Of a stretch of 34,006 nt of DNA, positions 15,592 through 23,339 are shown in pieces; positions within the stretch are counted from its first letter, which is position 1, and each line of letters starts with the position of its first letter. Location of the stretch: the NCBI GenBank assembly GCA_035307785.1, contig DATGHS010000158.1, positions 1 to 34,006 of the forward strand, written 5' to 3'. Source of the DNA: DATGHS01 sp035307785. GTDB taxonomy: Bacteria > Planctomycetota > Planctomycetia > Gemmatales > Gemmataceae. The notes beneath the pieces are model-generated. The model saw only the letters and a list, made by a program, of their open reading frames with translations, ran no database searches and had not been told where the DNA came from. The position numbers and the translations under genes were made by a program.

Positions 15592-17756
15592 GTCAGCACC
15601 GGTAAGGAAAGGGATCGATCAACGAATTTGGCGGGGGTCGGGACATACTCGCGCGGGGCAGGGGCGATTTTTTCCACGGCGATCGCGCAGAACTTCAGTT
15701 CCGGCTGCTTCGACGTGCTGTCGAGAGCCGCGATGGTCAGGTAGTTAACGGCGTTGTCCGGGGCATAGAGATCGCCCCAGTGGAACGGCAAGAATACGAG
15801 GCCCGGTGTCACCGCCGTGCTCACGCGGGCCGGCAACTGAATGGTCCCGCGCCGGCTCGACAGCTGGATGAACTCGCCGTCTTGAATGTCTAACCGGGCG
15901 GCATCTTCCGGATGGATTTCGGCATACGGCTCCGGGTCGCGCTTCACCAGCTTGGTGCACTTGCCGGTGCGCGTCAGCGTGTGCCAGTGTCCGTAAAGGC
16001 GGCCGGTGGTCAGGACAAAAGGAAATTCGTGATCGCTGCTCTCGCGGGGCAAAGCGTGTGGCCGCGGCAGGAAGCGAGCCTTGCCGTCGGGGGTGGGGAA
16101 GACGCGGTCGAGATAGCGCCGCTGGGCCCCGGGTTCATTTTCACGCGGGCAGGGCCAGTAGACGTGCTTTTCGCACCGCAGTCGCTGGGCACTGATGCCC
16201 GCCATCTCGCACGGCCGGCCCGCAGTGAGCTTGCGGAATTCGTCCCAAACTTCCGAAGCATCGCAATAGTCGAATCCCGGTAGCTGCAGCGCCTTCGCAA
16301 ACTCGGCGATGATCTGCCAATCCGGCTTGGCCTCGCCGGGCGGGTCGAAAACTTTCGGGCTGTGGCTCACCAGTCGTTCGCTGCTGGTGCTGGTCCATTC
16401 CTTTTCGCCCCACTGGGCAGCGGGGAACAATACGTGCGCGAATTGAGTCGTTTCCGTCGGGTGGTAAGCATCGGAAACGACGACTAGCTCGGCCCGTTGC
16501 AACGCCCGGCGAATTTGGTGCAGGTCCGGCAGGCTCACCATCGGATTCGTCGCTGCGATCCAAATGGCTTTCAGCTTTCCCCTCTCGAGCGCGCGAAACA
16601 TTTCCACGGCGCTGAGCCCGGGCGCCGATTGGATGCTTCCACGCGGTTGATTCCACGCCGCCTCCAGTTCCCGGCGATGTTCGGGATTGTCCACAAAGCG
16701 GTAGCCCGGCAACTGGTGCGAGAGCAAACCGACTTCGCGCCCGCCCATCGCATTTGGCTGTCCCGTCAGCGAAAACGGTCCAGCGCCGACTTTGCCGATT
16801 TGCCCGCTGAGCAAGTGCAAATTGATGATCGAGTTGTTCTTCCAGGTGCCAACTGTGCTTTGCCCCAGGCCCATGCAATACATGCTGAGCAGCGCTTTGG
16901 CTTGCCCGAGGCGGCGGGCCACCGCGCGCAGCAGGTCGAGCTGGATGCCGCAAGCCGCTGACCATTCTTGCAGGTCGCCGGCCCGCAGGAAATCGCGGTA
17001 TTCGTTAAAGCCGTTGGTGTGCGCATTGATGAATTCGTGATCGACATAGCCAAGGTCCAGCATCATCCGGGCCAGTGCATTCAGCAGGGCAATGTCGCCG
17101 CCCGGTGTCACCGCTAAATGCAAGTCCGAATCGCGTGCCGTGTGTGTGAGCCGCGGATCGACGGTGATGATGAACAGCCCCGGCCGCACCTTCTTCGCAG
17201 CCCGAACCCGGTCGAACAGAACGGGATGCGCCTCGGCCGCATTGCTGCCGATAAACAGGATCACATCGGCGTGATCGACGTCCTCATAGCAAGTTGGCGG
17301 CCCGTCGCTGCCGAGGCTGGAGCGGTAGCCCGCGACCGCCGACGCCATGCATAGCCGGCTATTCGAATCGGTATTGTTCGTATGCAGCGTGCCCTTGAAC
17401 AGCTTGACCGCAAGGTAAGCCGCTTCGGAATCCAGCTGACCGCTGCCGTAAAAGGCAACGGCATCAGGCCCATGCTGTCGGATTATCCGGCGAAAGGCGC
17501 CGGCAGCGTAGTCAAGGGCTGTGGACCAATCGGCCTGATGAAGGCGCTGCCGCCGGTCAGAGCGGATCATAGGCCGAAGCAAACGGTCGCGTGTCTGAAT
17601 GGTCTGGCCGAGGAGAACGCCTTTGGCGCAGATGCGACCGTGATTCGCCGGCGCATCGGCCACGCCGCGAACGTGCAGGCCGTTCGCCAAGTTGCCGTCG
17701 ATCTGCAAACGACAGCCGACGCCACAATATGGGCAAATGGATTCAGTATGATCCAT
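15588..17756 (-). CDS. narB: Assimilatory nitrate reductase catalytic subunit (Mo-bisMGD, 4Fe-4S)
   Basis: The cytoplasmic enzyme reduces nitrate to nitrite. An N-terminal [4Fe-4S] site has cysteines 8, 11, 15 and 43 (CPYCGVGC ... CAKG). The molybdenum-ligand cysteine is C136 in NSRLCMASA, as in the NapA/NarB/Nas group. A molydopterin dinucleotide-binding domain forms the C-terminus (FVLTTGRLYGHWHT, then LPFHWGDLY). At 722 aa with no C-terminal [2Fe-2S] or FAD domain, it resembles the ferredoxin-dependent NarB type. The frame can start with a GTG at 17795, but the ATG at 17756 opens directly before the cluster domain as in homologues; neither has a good ribosome site. narK overlaps its stop, and a HemD-like gene precedes it. 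Confidence 0.93.
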   Translation of the reverse strand: MDHTESICPYCGVGCRLQIDGNLANGLHVRGVADAPANHGRICAKGVLLGQTIQTRDRLLRPMIRSDRRQRLHQADWSTALDYAAGAFRRIIRQHGPDAVAFYGSGQLDSEAAYLAVKLFKGTLHTNNTDSNSRLCMASAVAGYRSSLGSDGPPTCYEDVDHADVILFIGSNAAEAHPVLFDRVRAAKKVRPGLFIITVDPRLTHTARDSDLHLAVTPGGDIALLNALARMMLDLGYVDHEFINAHTNGFNEYRDFLRAGDLQEWSAACGIQLDLLRAVARRLGQAKALLSMYCMGLGQSTVGTWKNNSIINLHLLSGQIGKVGAGPFSLTGQPNAMGGREVGLLSHQLPGYRFVDNPEHRRELEAAWNQPRGSIQSAPGLSAVEMFRALERGKLKAIWIAATNPMVSLPDLHQIRRALQRAELVVVSDAYHPTETTQFAHVLFPAAQWGEKEWTSTSSERLVSHSPKVFDPPGEAKPDWQIIAEFAKALQLPGFDYCDASEVWDEFRKLTAGRPCEMAGISAQRLRCEKHVYWPCPRENEPGAQRRYLDRVFPTPDGKARFLPRPHALPRESSDHEFPFVLTTGRLYGHWHTLTRTGKCTKLVKRDPEPYAEIHPEDAARLDIQDGEFIQLSSRRGTIQLPARVSTAVTPGLVFLPFHWGDLYAPDNAVNYLTIAALDSTSKQPELKFCAIAVEKIAPAPREYVPTPAKFVDRSLSLPVLT

Positions 17757-17773
17757 GAAGCAAGCATGGGAGA

Positions 17774-17795
17774 GTGTCCGGATGCGGCCGGACAC
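17774..17795. promoter_or_regulatory. Inverted repeat just upstream of the nitrate reductase start
   Basis: GTGTCCG (17774-17780) and CGGACAC (17789-17795) form a 7-bp inverted repeat with an 8-base spacer, 18 bases before the ATG at 17756. If the gene starts at that ATG, the repeat lies in the 5' leader and could be an operator or an RNA hairpin masking the start; if it starts at the GTG of 17795, it is coding. Confidence 0.35.
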
Positions 17796-17885
17796 GTGCG
17801 GAGAGGTGGTGGGCGTTATGCAAAGATCGTGCCTAGTTGGCGGGGGCGACGGGGCAAATCGCGCATGTCGCAGGCAGCAAATAGT

Positions 17886-17993
17886 TTACGATCCGGGCAT
17901 TCGCAAAATCAGATCTCGTTGCAAATGACAGAATGCCAATTCTTCAGGCGAAATGTGGTGGGATTTCAGCAGTTGTGCCACTTCGCATGGCAT
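17886..17993 (-). CDS. Possible 35-aa small protein between hemD and narB
   Basis: This small frame begins with ATG 23 bases after the hemD stop and ends in TAA. The peptide MPCEVAQLLKSHHISPEE... continues LAFCHLQRDLILRMPGS. Its composition and amphipathic pattern look protein-like, with SPEEL in a plausible helix cap, but there is no clear Shine-Dalgarno sequence and I do not recognise it. It could equally be part of the leader of the nitrate reductase transcript. The rest of the 259-base gap is otherwise unassigned. Confidence 0.25.
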   Translation of the reverse strand: MPCEVAQLLKSHHISPEELAFCHLQRDLILRMPGS

Positions 17994-18015
17994 TGAGTTC
18001 GATTAGAGTTACGGA

Positions 18016-18831
18016 TCAGCCTTCCGTCAACGCCGTCCGGATATGTTTCACCAAATTCTTCATTACGAAACCCTGCCGCGGGCACACTTCCACGTGAATG
18101 CCGTGCTTCGTCAGGTTTTCACTTACCACAGGCCCAACCGAGGCGATCTTGGTGCGCGCCAGGCCGGCGGTTAGTTCTCCTTCTAGTTTTCGTTCCGTCG
18201 CGACCTCGAATAGCCGCTCCACTTGCGGTGAACTGGTGAAGACCAGAGCGTCGATTTCGCCGCGAGCCATACGTCCGATCAGGTCGGCCACGCGTTCGGC
18301 GTCGGCGGCCGGAGCGTAGACATACGGCAACACCGGCATCATCTTCGCGCCGGTTGTGGCCAGGAATTCCGCGAGCGCGGGATTGGCTTCGCTATACATC
18401 TGCACGCCGATGGTCTTGCCCGCTATCGGCTCGGCCCGCAGAGTGCAAATCACGCCCTCGGTCGTTGGCGAATCTGCCACCTTCCAGGGCGAAAGGCCAA
18501 GTTCCTTTAGCACCCGCACCGGTTTCGGGCCGCGCGTCAACAAGCGATTGCGGCCGAGGGCGGCGATGAAGTCGTCGCGCATACCAGCCCGCTCGGCGAA
18601 ACCGAGCAAACGCCGCACCCCTTCGCCGGTGAAGAGCACCACGTAGTCAAAGCGGCCGGCAATCAGATCGCTCACCCAGACCAGCACCGGCGCCTCGTCC
18701 GGAGCATCGAGAATGCGCACGAGCGGATAGCGCAGCGCCGTGGCCCCTTCCGCTTCGAGCAGGCCCGCCAGTTCTTCCAGTTGGCGATTTTCGGCCAACG
18801 CAATCACGCGACCCTGAAGCGAGACGGTCAT
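18016..18831 (-). CDS. hemD: Uroporphyrinogen-III synthase family protein (HemD-like)
   Basis: A 271-aa protein with the two-lobed HemD architecture: an N-terminal lobe with GRVIALAENRQLEELAGLLE and FDYVVLFTGEGVRRLL, and a C-terminal lobe with IDALVFTSSPQVERLF and KIASVGPVVSENLTKHG. The enzyme closes hydroxymethylbilane to uroporphyrinogen III, the precursor of sirohaem, which nitrite and sulfite reductases need. There is no fused methyltransferase or DNA-binding domain. The ATG at 18831 has GGAGGG seven bases upstream and is preferred to the frame opening at 18912. Its place ahead of nitrate reductase and NarK suggests a role in nitrate assimilation, either enzymatic or, as for some HemD-like proteins in other phyla, regulatory; I cannot tell which. 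Confidence 0.85.
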   Translation of the reverse strand: MTVSLQGRVIALAENRQLEELAGLLEAEGATALRYPLVRILDAPDEAPVLVWVSDLIAGRFDYVVLFTGEGVRRLLGFAERAGMRDDFIAALGRNRLLTRGPKPVRVLKELGLSPWKVADSPTTEGVICTLRAEPIAGKTIGVQMYSEANPALAEFLATTGAKMMPVLPYVYAPAADAERVADLIGRMARGEIDALVFTSSPQVERLFEVATERKLEGELTAGLARTKIASVGPVVSENLTKHGIHVEVCPRQGFVMKNLVKHIRTALTEG

Positions 18832-18865
18832 TGGCGAACCCTCCGGTAGTTCAGAGTGGGGCCTA

Positions 18866-18902
18866 TTTTCGTAGACGACGCTGCTAGCGTCGTCTACGAA
18901 AA
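18866..18902. repeat. Perfect 17-bp palindrome between hemD and the TIGR02996 gene
   Basis: The arms 18866-18882 and 18886-18902 (TTTTCGTAGACGACGCT and its exact complement) enclose a 3-base loop, GCT. It starts 35 bases upstream of the hemD ATG, inside the 287-base divergent gap. The T-run and A-run ends would make a terminator-like hairpin on either strand. It may be an interspersed repeat, or a leader hairpin for hemD. Nothing else in the gap is recognisable. Confidence 0.7.
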
Positions 18903-19118
18903 ACCAGCCCACCGTTTGAACATGGATCGTCTACTACTTCTTTCTTTTAGAACTTCTTATTATCCAGATTCGATTTCCAGTCGCAAGCGCCCCGCAACGG
19001 CGCTTCTCAAAACATGCCCCGATTCTGCCCGGAACCTCTTGACCGGGCCGCTTGCACTCGCCATGCTGAAGGCATTCCCAAAGACCGCACCACATGAACT
19101 CGCCACGGGGATGCCGGC

Positions 19119-19976
19119 ATGATCGCGGCCCACGCTTTCTTGCAGACGATCCTGGAGCAGCCGGAGGCCGATGCGCCGCGGCTGGTCTATGCCGACTGGC
19201 TGGACGAGCAGGGCAATCCGCTGGGCGAACTGGTTCGCGTGCAATGTCAATTGGCCTGCCTGCACGAAAAGGACCCCCGGCGCGAACCGCTGTGCCGGCG
19301 GCAGGAACAGTTGTTCGAACAGTTCGGCCCGCTCTGGCACGGGCCGGTCCAAGAGCTGGGTCTCAGCGGCAAGTTCCAGCGCGGCCTCTTTGAAGTCACG
19401 GTCACCGGCGCCCGCACGCTTCTCGACGTGGCCGACCGGCTCTTCGCCCTGCCCTCAGTGCTGCACGTAAATCTCCGCGACGGCGCCCTCGACCGCGATA
19501 CGCTCCGCGCTCTGGCGAAGTCGCCGGTTTTCCAGCGGCTTCGGCAACTGGACCTGCAGCGCAGTCACGTGACCAACGATGGAATCAACATTCTTTGCAG
19601 TTCGCCCTATCGTGGCCGGTTCACGAAATTGATGCTGGGCCACACGCAAATTTCCTCGTTGGCCGCCCGCTTGCTCGTCAATGCGTTTGACCTTTCGAAC
19701 CTCACGGAATTGAGCCTGTGCTTCAACGGCATTGGCGAAGGAGGAGCCCGGCATTTGGCCAAGTGCCCGCAGCTTACCCGGCTGCGCGTGCTCGACCTAT
19801 CCAACAATCGTATCCAGTCGGATGGCGCGGTCTACCTGGCGGAATCGCAGTATCTGAACCAATTGCGCTTGCTCGACGTAAGGGGAAACAACATTCGGCG
19901 CAGCGCCAAACGCAGCCTGCGCGGCAAATACGGCCCGCGGGTGCAAATAAGCAACACCGGCTATTATTCCTTTTGA
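19119..19976 (+). CDS. TIGR02996-domain protein with leucine-rich repeats
   Basis: A 285-aa protein. The N-terminus FLQTILEQPEADAPRLVYADWLDEQGNPLGE is a clear match to the TIGR02996 'repeat-companion' domain known mainly from Planctomycetota of the Gemmata group. Residues of about 115-275 contain leucine-rich repeats (LRQLDLQRSHVTNDGI, LTELSLCFNGIGEGG, LRVLDLSNNRIQSDG, LRLLDVRGNNI), so it is probably a protein-interaction scaffold. There is no signal peptide. GGGGA lies nine bases before the ATG. It is followed after 59 bases by the CRTAC1-like gene on the same strand. The molecular role is unknown. Confidence 0.85.
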   Translation: MIAAHAFLQTILEQPEADAPRLVYADWLDEQGNPLGELVRVQCQLACLHEKDPRREPLCRRQEQLFEQFGPLWHGPVQELGLSGKFQRGLFEVTVTGARTLLDVADRLFALPSVLHVNLRDGALDRDTLRALAKSPVFQRLRQLDLQRSHVTNDGINILCSSPYRGRFTKLMLGHTQISSLAARLLVNAFDLSNLTELSLCFNGIGEGGARHLAKCPQLTRLRVLDLSNNRIQSDGAVYLAESQYLNQLRLLDVRGNNIRRSAKRSLRGKYGPRVQISNTGYYSF

Positions 19977-20035
19977 TCCTGGTTCTGCGGGCCATGTGCC
20001 TGTCGGCGCCGGCAGTCCCGGAAAAGGGCTCTCCC

Positions 20036-22066
20036 ATGTTTCGATCCAAACGTCGCCGCCTGCTTGTTATTCCTATTGTAACTCTGCCGGTGCTCGTGCT
20101 CGTGATCGCGGTGGTACTGGCCTGCAACAAGACTACACCGCCGGGCCCGCCGCCGGATGCGGGCAGCTCGGCGTTGCCAACCATGCCGCCGGGGCCGGAT
20201 TTCTTTGAAGATGTCACCGATAAGTCCGGCGTCAACTTCAGCTACCGCAACGGCGAAGAATGCGGCTATTATGCCATCCTCTCCTCCCTGGGCGGCGGCG
20301 GCGGCCTGATCGATTTCGACGGCGACGGCTTGCTCGACGTCTTCATTCCCGGCGGCGGTTACTACGATCCGCCCATGTCCGAATTCAAAAAGGAAATCCG
20401 CAAGCTCTACAAGGTGGGATTCGATCCGGACGATCCCGATAATTTGAAGCCGGAAAACAAAAAGCTCGCGGGAGACATGGACCAGGCCCTGAGGAATTAC
20501 TGGGATCACGAAGTCAAAAAAACAGATTGCCGTTTGCCGCCGCCCAAGATTCATGGCCACCCATGCAAACTCTACCGAAACCTCGGCGATTTCAAATTCG
20601 AAGACGTGACCGAAAAAGTCTTCGGTCCCGCGAAAGTTCAGCCGGACCTGTTCACCCACGGCTGCGCCGTTTGCGATTACGACCGCGACGGCTGGCCGGA
20701 CTTGCTTGTGACCGGCTACGGCCGCGTGATTCTGTACCACAACGAATCCGATGGCAAGGGCGGCCGCAAGTTGGTGGATAAGACGAAGGAAGCCGGCCTG
20801 CTGGGCCCGCATCCGGAGCAGCTCAGCAAGGAATCGGGCCAGCCCGGCGATCACTTTTGGAGTTCGAGCGCTGCCTTTTGCGATCTCGACGGCGATGGCT
20901 GGCCCGATCTGTACCTCTGCCAGTATGTGAACTGGTCGTGGTTTAACAATCCGCCTTGCGGCGGCTACACGTCGAAGGTGAGACAAGACGTTTGCCCGCC
21001 CAAGCAGTTCGATTCGCGGCCGCATGCTGTGTGGCGGAACAACAAAGGAACCTTCGAAAACGTGACGCAAACGTGCGGCCTGCGCATTGAGCCGCGCCCG
21101 GACAAGGATTACGGCAAAGGCCTTGGCGTGGTGATCGGCGACGTGGACGGCGATGGCAAGCCGGACATTCACATCGCCAACGATACCACCGACCACTTCC
21201 TTTACATCAACAAGAGCACGCCGGGAAAGATTCTGCTGGAAGAAAAAGGGCTGTCGATGGGCGTTGCCCGGGACCACAACGGCACGCCCAACGGCGGCAT
21301 GGGCACCTGGATGGCCGACTGGGAGGGCTCCGGCCGGCCGTCCATCTGGGTCACGAACTACGAAAGCGAATATCACGGCCTGTACCGCAGCCTGCTCACC
21401 AACAACCGGATTTCGTTCACGTTCCATACCATGGCCGCGGGCATTACCGTCATTGGTCCGAATTACGTCGGCTTTGGCACCGGCTTCCTCGACATCGACC
21501 ACTCCGGCTGGGAGGATATCGCCATCAGCAACGGTCACGTCATTCATTTTCCCTCACGCGACAACTTGAGGCAGCGGCCGATTCTGTTCAAAAACGTGCA
21601 GCGCGAAACCAAGAAGGGACCGGAGCGCTTCTTTGTCGATGCCTCCAGTCGCGGCGGCGCCTATTTCCAAAGCGATCACCGTGGCCGCGGCCTTGCCTTC
21701 GGCGATCTGAACAACGACGGCAAAACCGACATGGTCTTTTTCAATTGCGATGAGCCGGTGCGGATTCTGCGCAATGTGTCCAAAGACACCAATCACTGGC
21801 TGGGCGTCGAACTCGTCGCGAAGGATCACCGCCACGTTGCCGGCGCCAAGCTCACCTTGGAAGTCGGCGGCCGCAAGCTCGACCGCTATCTCCTGGGCGG
21901 CGGCAGCTACCTGTCGGCCCACGACATGCGCATGGTCTTCGGCCTGGGGCCGGAAACCAAAGTCGGCAAGCTCACTGTCGAATGGCCCAGCGGCGAGCCG
22001 AAGAGACAGACGTTTGAGCCGAAGGATCTGGCCATCGACAAGTACAACAAGTTGGAGCAGAAGTGA
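20036..22066 (+). CDS. CRTAC1-like FG-GAP/VCBS lipoprotein with ASPIC/UnbV domain
   Basis: A 676-aa protein. Residues 9-29 are hydrophobic and end VVLAC30, a lipobox, so the mature protein is probably lipid-anchored. At least six calcium-binding blade motifs follow: DFDGDGLLD, DYDRDGWPD, DLDGDGWPD, DVDGDGKPD, DIDHSGWED and DLNNDGKTD. The C-terminal ~85 residues (NHWLGVELVAKDHR, then VEWPSGEPKRQTFEP) are the ASPIC/UnbV domain normally joined to such propellers. Function is not known; a surface or periplasmic binding role is likely. The frame is open far upstream (to 19718), but that part overlaps the preceding gene; the ATG at 20036 begins the signal sequence, with AAAAGGG just upstream. It is a paralogue of the gene at the left edge. 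Confidence 0.9.
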   Translation: MFRSKRRRLLVIPIVTLPVLVLVIAVVLACNKTTPPGPPPDAGSSALPTMPPGPDFFEDVTDKSGVNFSYRNGEECGYYAILSSLGGGGGLIDFDGDGLLDVFIPGGGYYDPPMSEFKKEIRKLYKVGFDPDDPDNLKPENKKLAGDMDQALRNYWDHEVKKTDCRLPPPKIHGHPCKLYRNLGDFKFEDVTEKVFGPAKVQPDLFTHGCAVCDYDRDGWPDLLVTGYGRVILYHNESDGKGGRKLVDKTKEAGLLGPHPEQLSKESGQPGDHFWSSSAAFCDLDGDGWPDLYLCQYVNWSWFNNPPCGGYTSKVRQDVCPPKQFDSRPHAVWRNNKGTFENVTQTCGLRIEPRPDKDYGKGLGVVIGDVDGDGKPDIHIANDTTDHFLYINKSTPGKILLEEKGLSMGVARDHNGTPNGGMGTWMADWEGSGRPSIWVTNYESEYHGLYRSLLTNNRISFTFHTMAAGITVIGPNYVGFGTGFLDIDHSGWEDIAISNGHVIHFPSRDNLRQRPILFKNVQRETKKGPERFFVDASSRGGAYFQSDHRGRGLAFGDLNNDGKTDMVFFNCDEPVRILRNVSKDTNHWLGVELVAKDHRHVAGAKLTLEVGGRKLDRYLLGGGSYLSAHDMRMVFGLGPETKVGKLTVEWPSGEPKRQTFEPKDLAIDKYNKLEQK

Positions 22067-22076
22067 ATTGAGTTGT

Positions 22077-22203
22077 CGAGCGTCGGGCCATTTTCCCCTC
22101 CCCCTTGATGGGGGAGGGTTAGGGTGGGGGTGAGAGAGGCGCCCACCCCCCCACCCCAACCCTCCCCCACAAGGGAGGAGGGCGTAAGGCGGCTCGACGC
22201 TCG
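22077..22203. repeat. Nested palindromic repeat filling the gap between convergent genes
   Basis: The outer arms CGAGCGTCGGGCC (22077-22089) and GGCTCGACGCTCG (22191-22203) pair at 12 of 13 positions. Inside are C-rich/G-rich blocks (CCCTCCCCCTTG, GGGGGAGGGTTAGGG and complementary CCCCAACCCTCCCCC). It spans nearly the entire 141-base gap between the CRTAC1-like gene and cysA and may terminate both. The inner words are shared with the repeat at 7379-7494. Confidence 0.7.
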
Positions 22204-22207
22204 CCCG

Positions 22208-23266
22208 CTATATCGCATAGTCCGGCACAAACAGCCGCAACCGCCGTGGCGAGACGTACACCACATCTCCCGACTGCAATTTCAACTCCGCGAATTCACT
22301 GGCAGCCACATCGACATTCAGCAGGAGCCCGAACTCATCGGCCCGCAGCCGCACCTTCACCACCGACCCGGCCGGAGTAATGTGCACGATCTTCGCTTGC
22401 AAGCTCGAAGCGCCATTCGCAAAGCGGTCGATGCGCAGCTCGTGCGGCCGCACGTAAACCGATGCGTCGCGCGATTCGGAATGCGGGTATTCCGGATACG
22501 GCATGGCCATGCTGCCCAGCTTCGCCATGCCGTTTTGCACGCTGACGTTGAACACGTTGACATTGCCCAGAAAATCGAGCACGAAGGCATTGGCCGGGTG
22601 CTCGAATACTTCCATCGGCGTGCCCGCCTGCTCGATCCTGCCGGAGCGCATCACCACGACTTGATCCGCGACTTCGAAGGCTTCTTCCTGATCGTGGGTA
22701 ACGAAAATCGAGGTAATATGAATCTCGTCGTGCAATTTCCGCAGCCAGGTCCGAAGCTCTTGCCGCACCTTGGCATCGAGCGCGCCAAAGGGTTCATCGA
22801 GCAACAGCACCTTCGGCGAAGCCGCCAGCGCGCGTACCAGGGCCACGCGCTGCCGCTGCCCGCCGGACAGCTGCGACGGATATTTGCCGCTCAGTTCATC
22901 CATGCGCACCAGGTGCAACAACTCGTGCACGCGCTCGCGCACCTTCTTCTCCGGCCAGTAGCGCACGCGCAGCCCGAAGGCCACATTTTCGAACACGGTC
23001 ATGTGCCGGAAGAGCGCGTAATGCTGAAACACGAAGCCCACGTTGCGGTCGCGCGCGGAGTGATGCGTGACCTCGTCGGCCTGATAATGCACCGACCCCG
23101 AATCGGCCACTTCCAGACCGGCAATGATGCGCAAGAGCGTGGTCTTGCCCGAGCCCGACGGCCCCAGAAGCGCGAGCAACGACCCCGCCGGCGCCTCCAG
23201 CGTGACGTTATCGAGCGCGGTGAAAGAGCCAAAGCGCTTCGTGATATTGCGGGCTGTGATGGACAT
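22208..23266 (-). CDS. cysA: Sulfate/thiosulfate ABC transporter ATP-binding protein
   Basis: A 352-aa cytoplasmic ATPase that powers sulfate import through CysT/CysW. Walker A is GPSGSGKTT (residues 35-43), the Q-loop FQHYALF follows, the signature is LSGGQ (133-137), Walker B is LLLDEP (154-159) and the switch histidine is H191. The C-terminal ~110 residues form a TOBE-like regulatory domain (DASVYVRPHELRI, AGSVVKVRL), as in the CysA group. It is the last gene of the order sbp-cysT-cysW-cysA. The gap of 73 bases to cysW is occupied by a long inverted repeat. There is only a weak GAGA ribosome site before the ATG. Confidence 0.94.
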   Translation of the reverse strand: MSITARNITKRFGSFTALDNVTLEAPAGSLLALLGPSGSGKTTLLRIIAGLEVADSGSVHYQADEVTHHSARDRNVGFVFQHYALFRHMTVFENVAFGLRVRYWPEKKVRERVHELLHLVRMDELSGKYPSQLSGGQRQRVALVRALAASPKVLLLDEPFGALDAKVRQELRTWLRKLHDEIHITSIFVTHDQEEAFEVADQVVVMRSGRIEQAGTPMEVFEHPANAFVLDFLGNVNVFNVSVQNGMAKLGSMAMPYPEYPHSESRDASVYVRPHELRIDRFANGASSLQAKIVHITPAGSVVKVRLRADEFGLLLNVDVAASEFAELKLQSGDVVYVSPRRLRLFVPDYAI

Positions 23267-23282
23267 TTTGGAATCTCAGGAT

Positions 23283-23339
23283 TCACCGCAAAGACGCAAA
23301 GAACGCAAAGTCTTTGCGCTCTTTGCGCCTTTGCGGTGA
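23283..23339 (-). repeat. Periodic-word inverted repeat between cysW and cysA (CGCAAAGA type)
   Basis: Two abutting 28-base arms (23283-23310 and about 23312-23339) made of repeated CGCAAAGA-like words pair at 26 of 28 positions. Both mismatches are A:C on the plus strand, hence G-U wobbles in the operon's own (minus-strand) transcript, so the RNA arms can pair throughout. It fills the gap between the two genes. Confidence 0.75.

Noticed and set aside
19718..20035. A 106-residue N-terminal extension of the CRTAC1-like protein
   Set aside because: It overlaps the LRR gene in another frame; a lipoprotein signal begins at the ATG at 20036.
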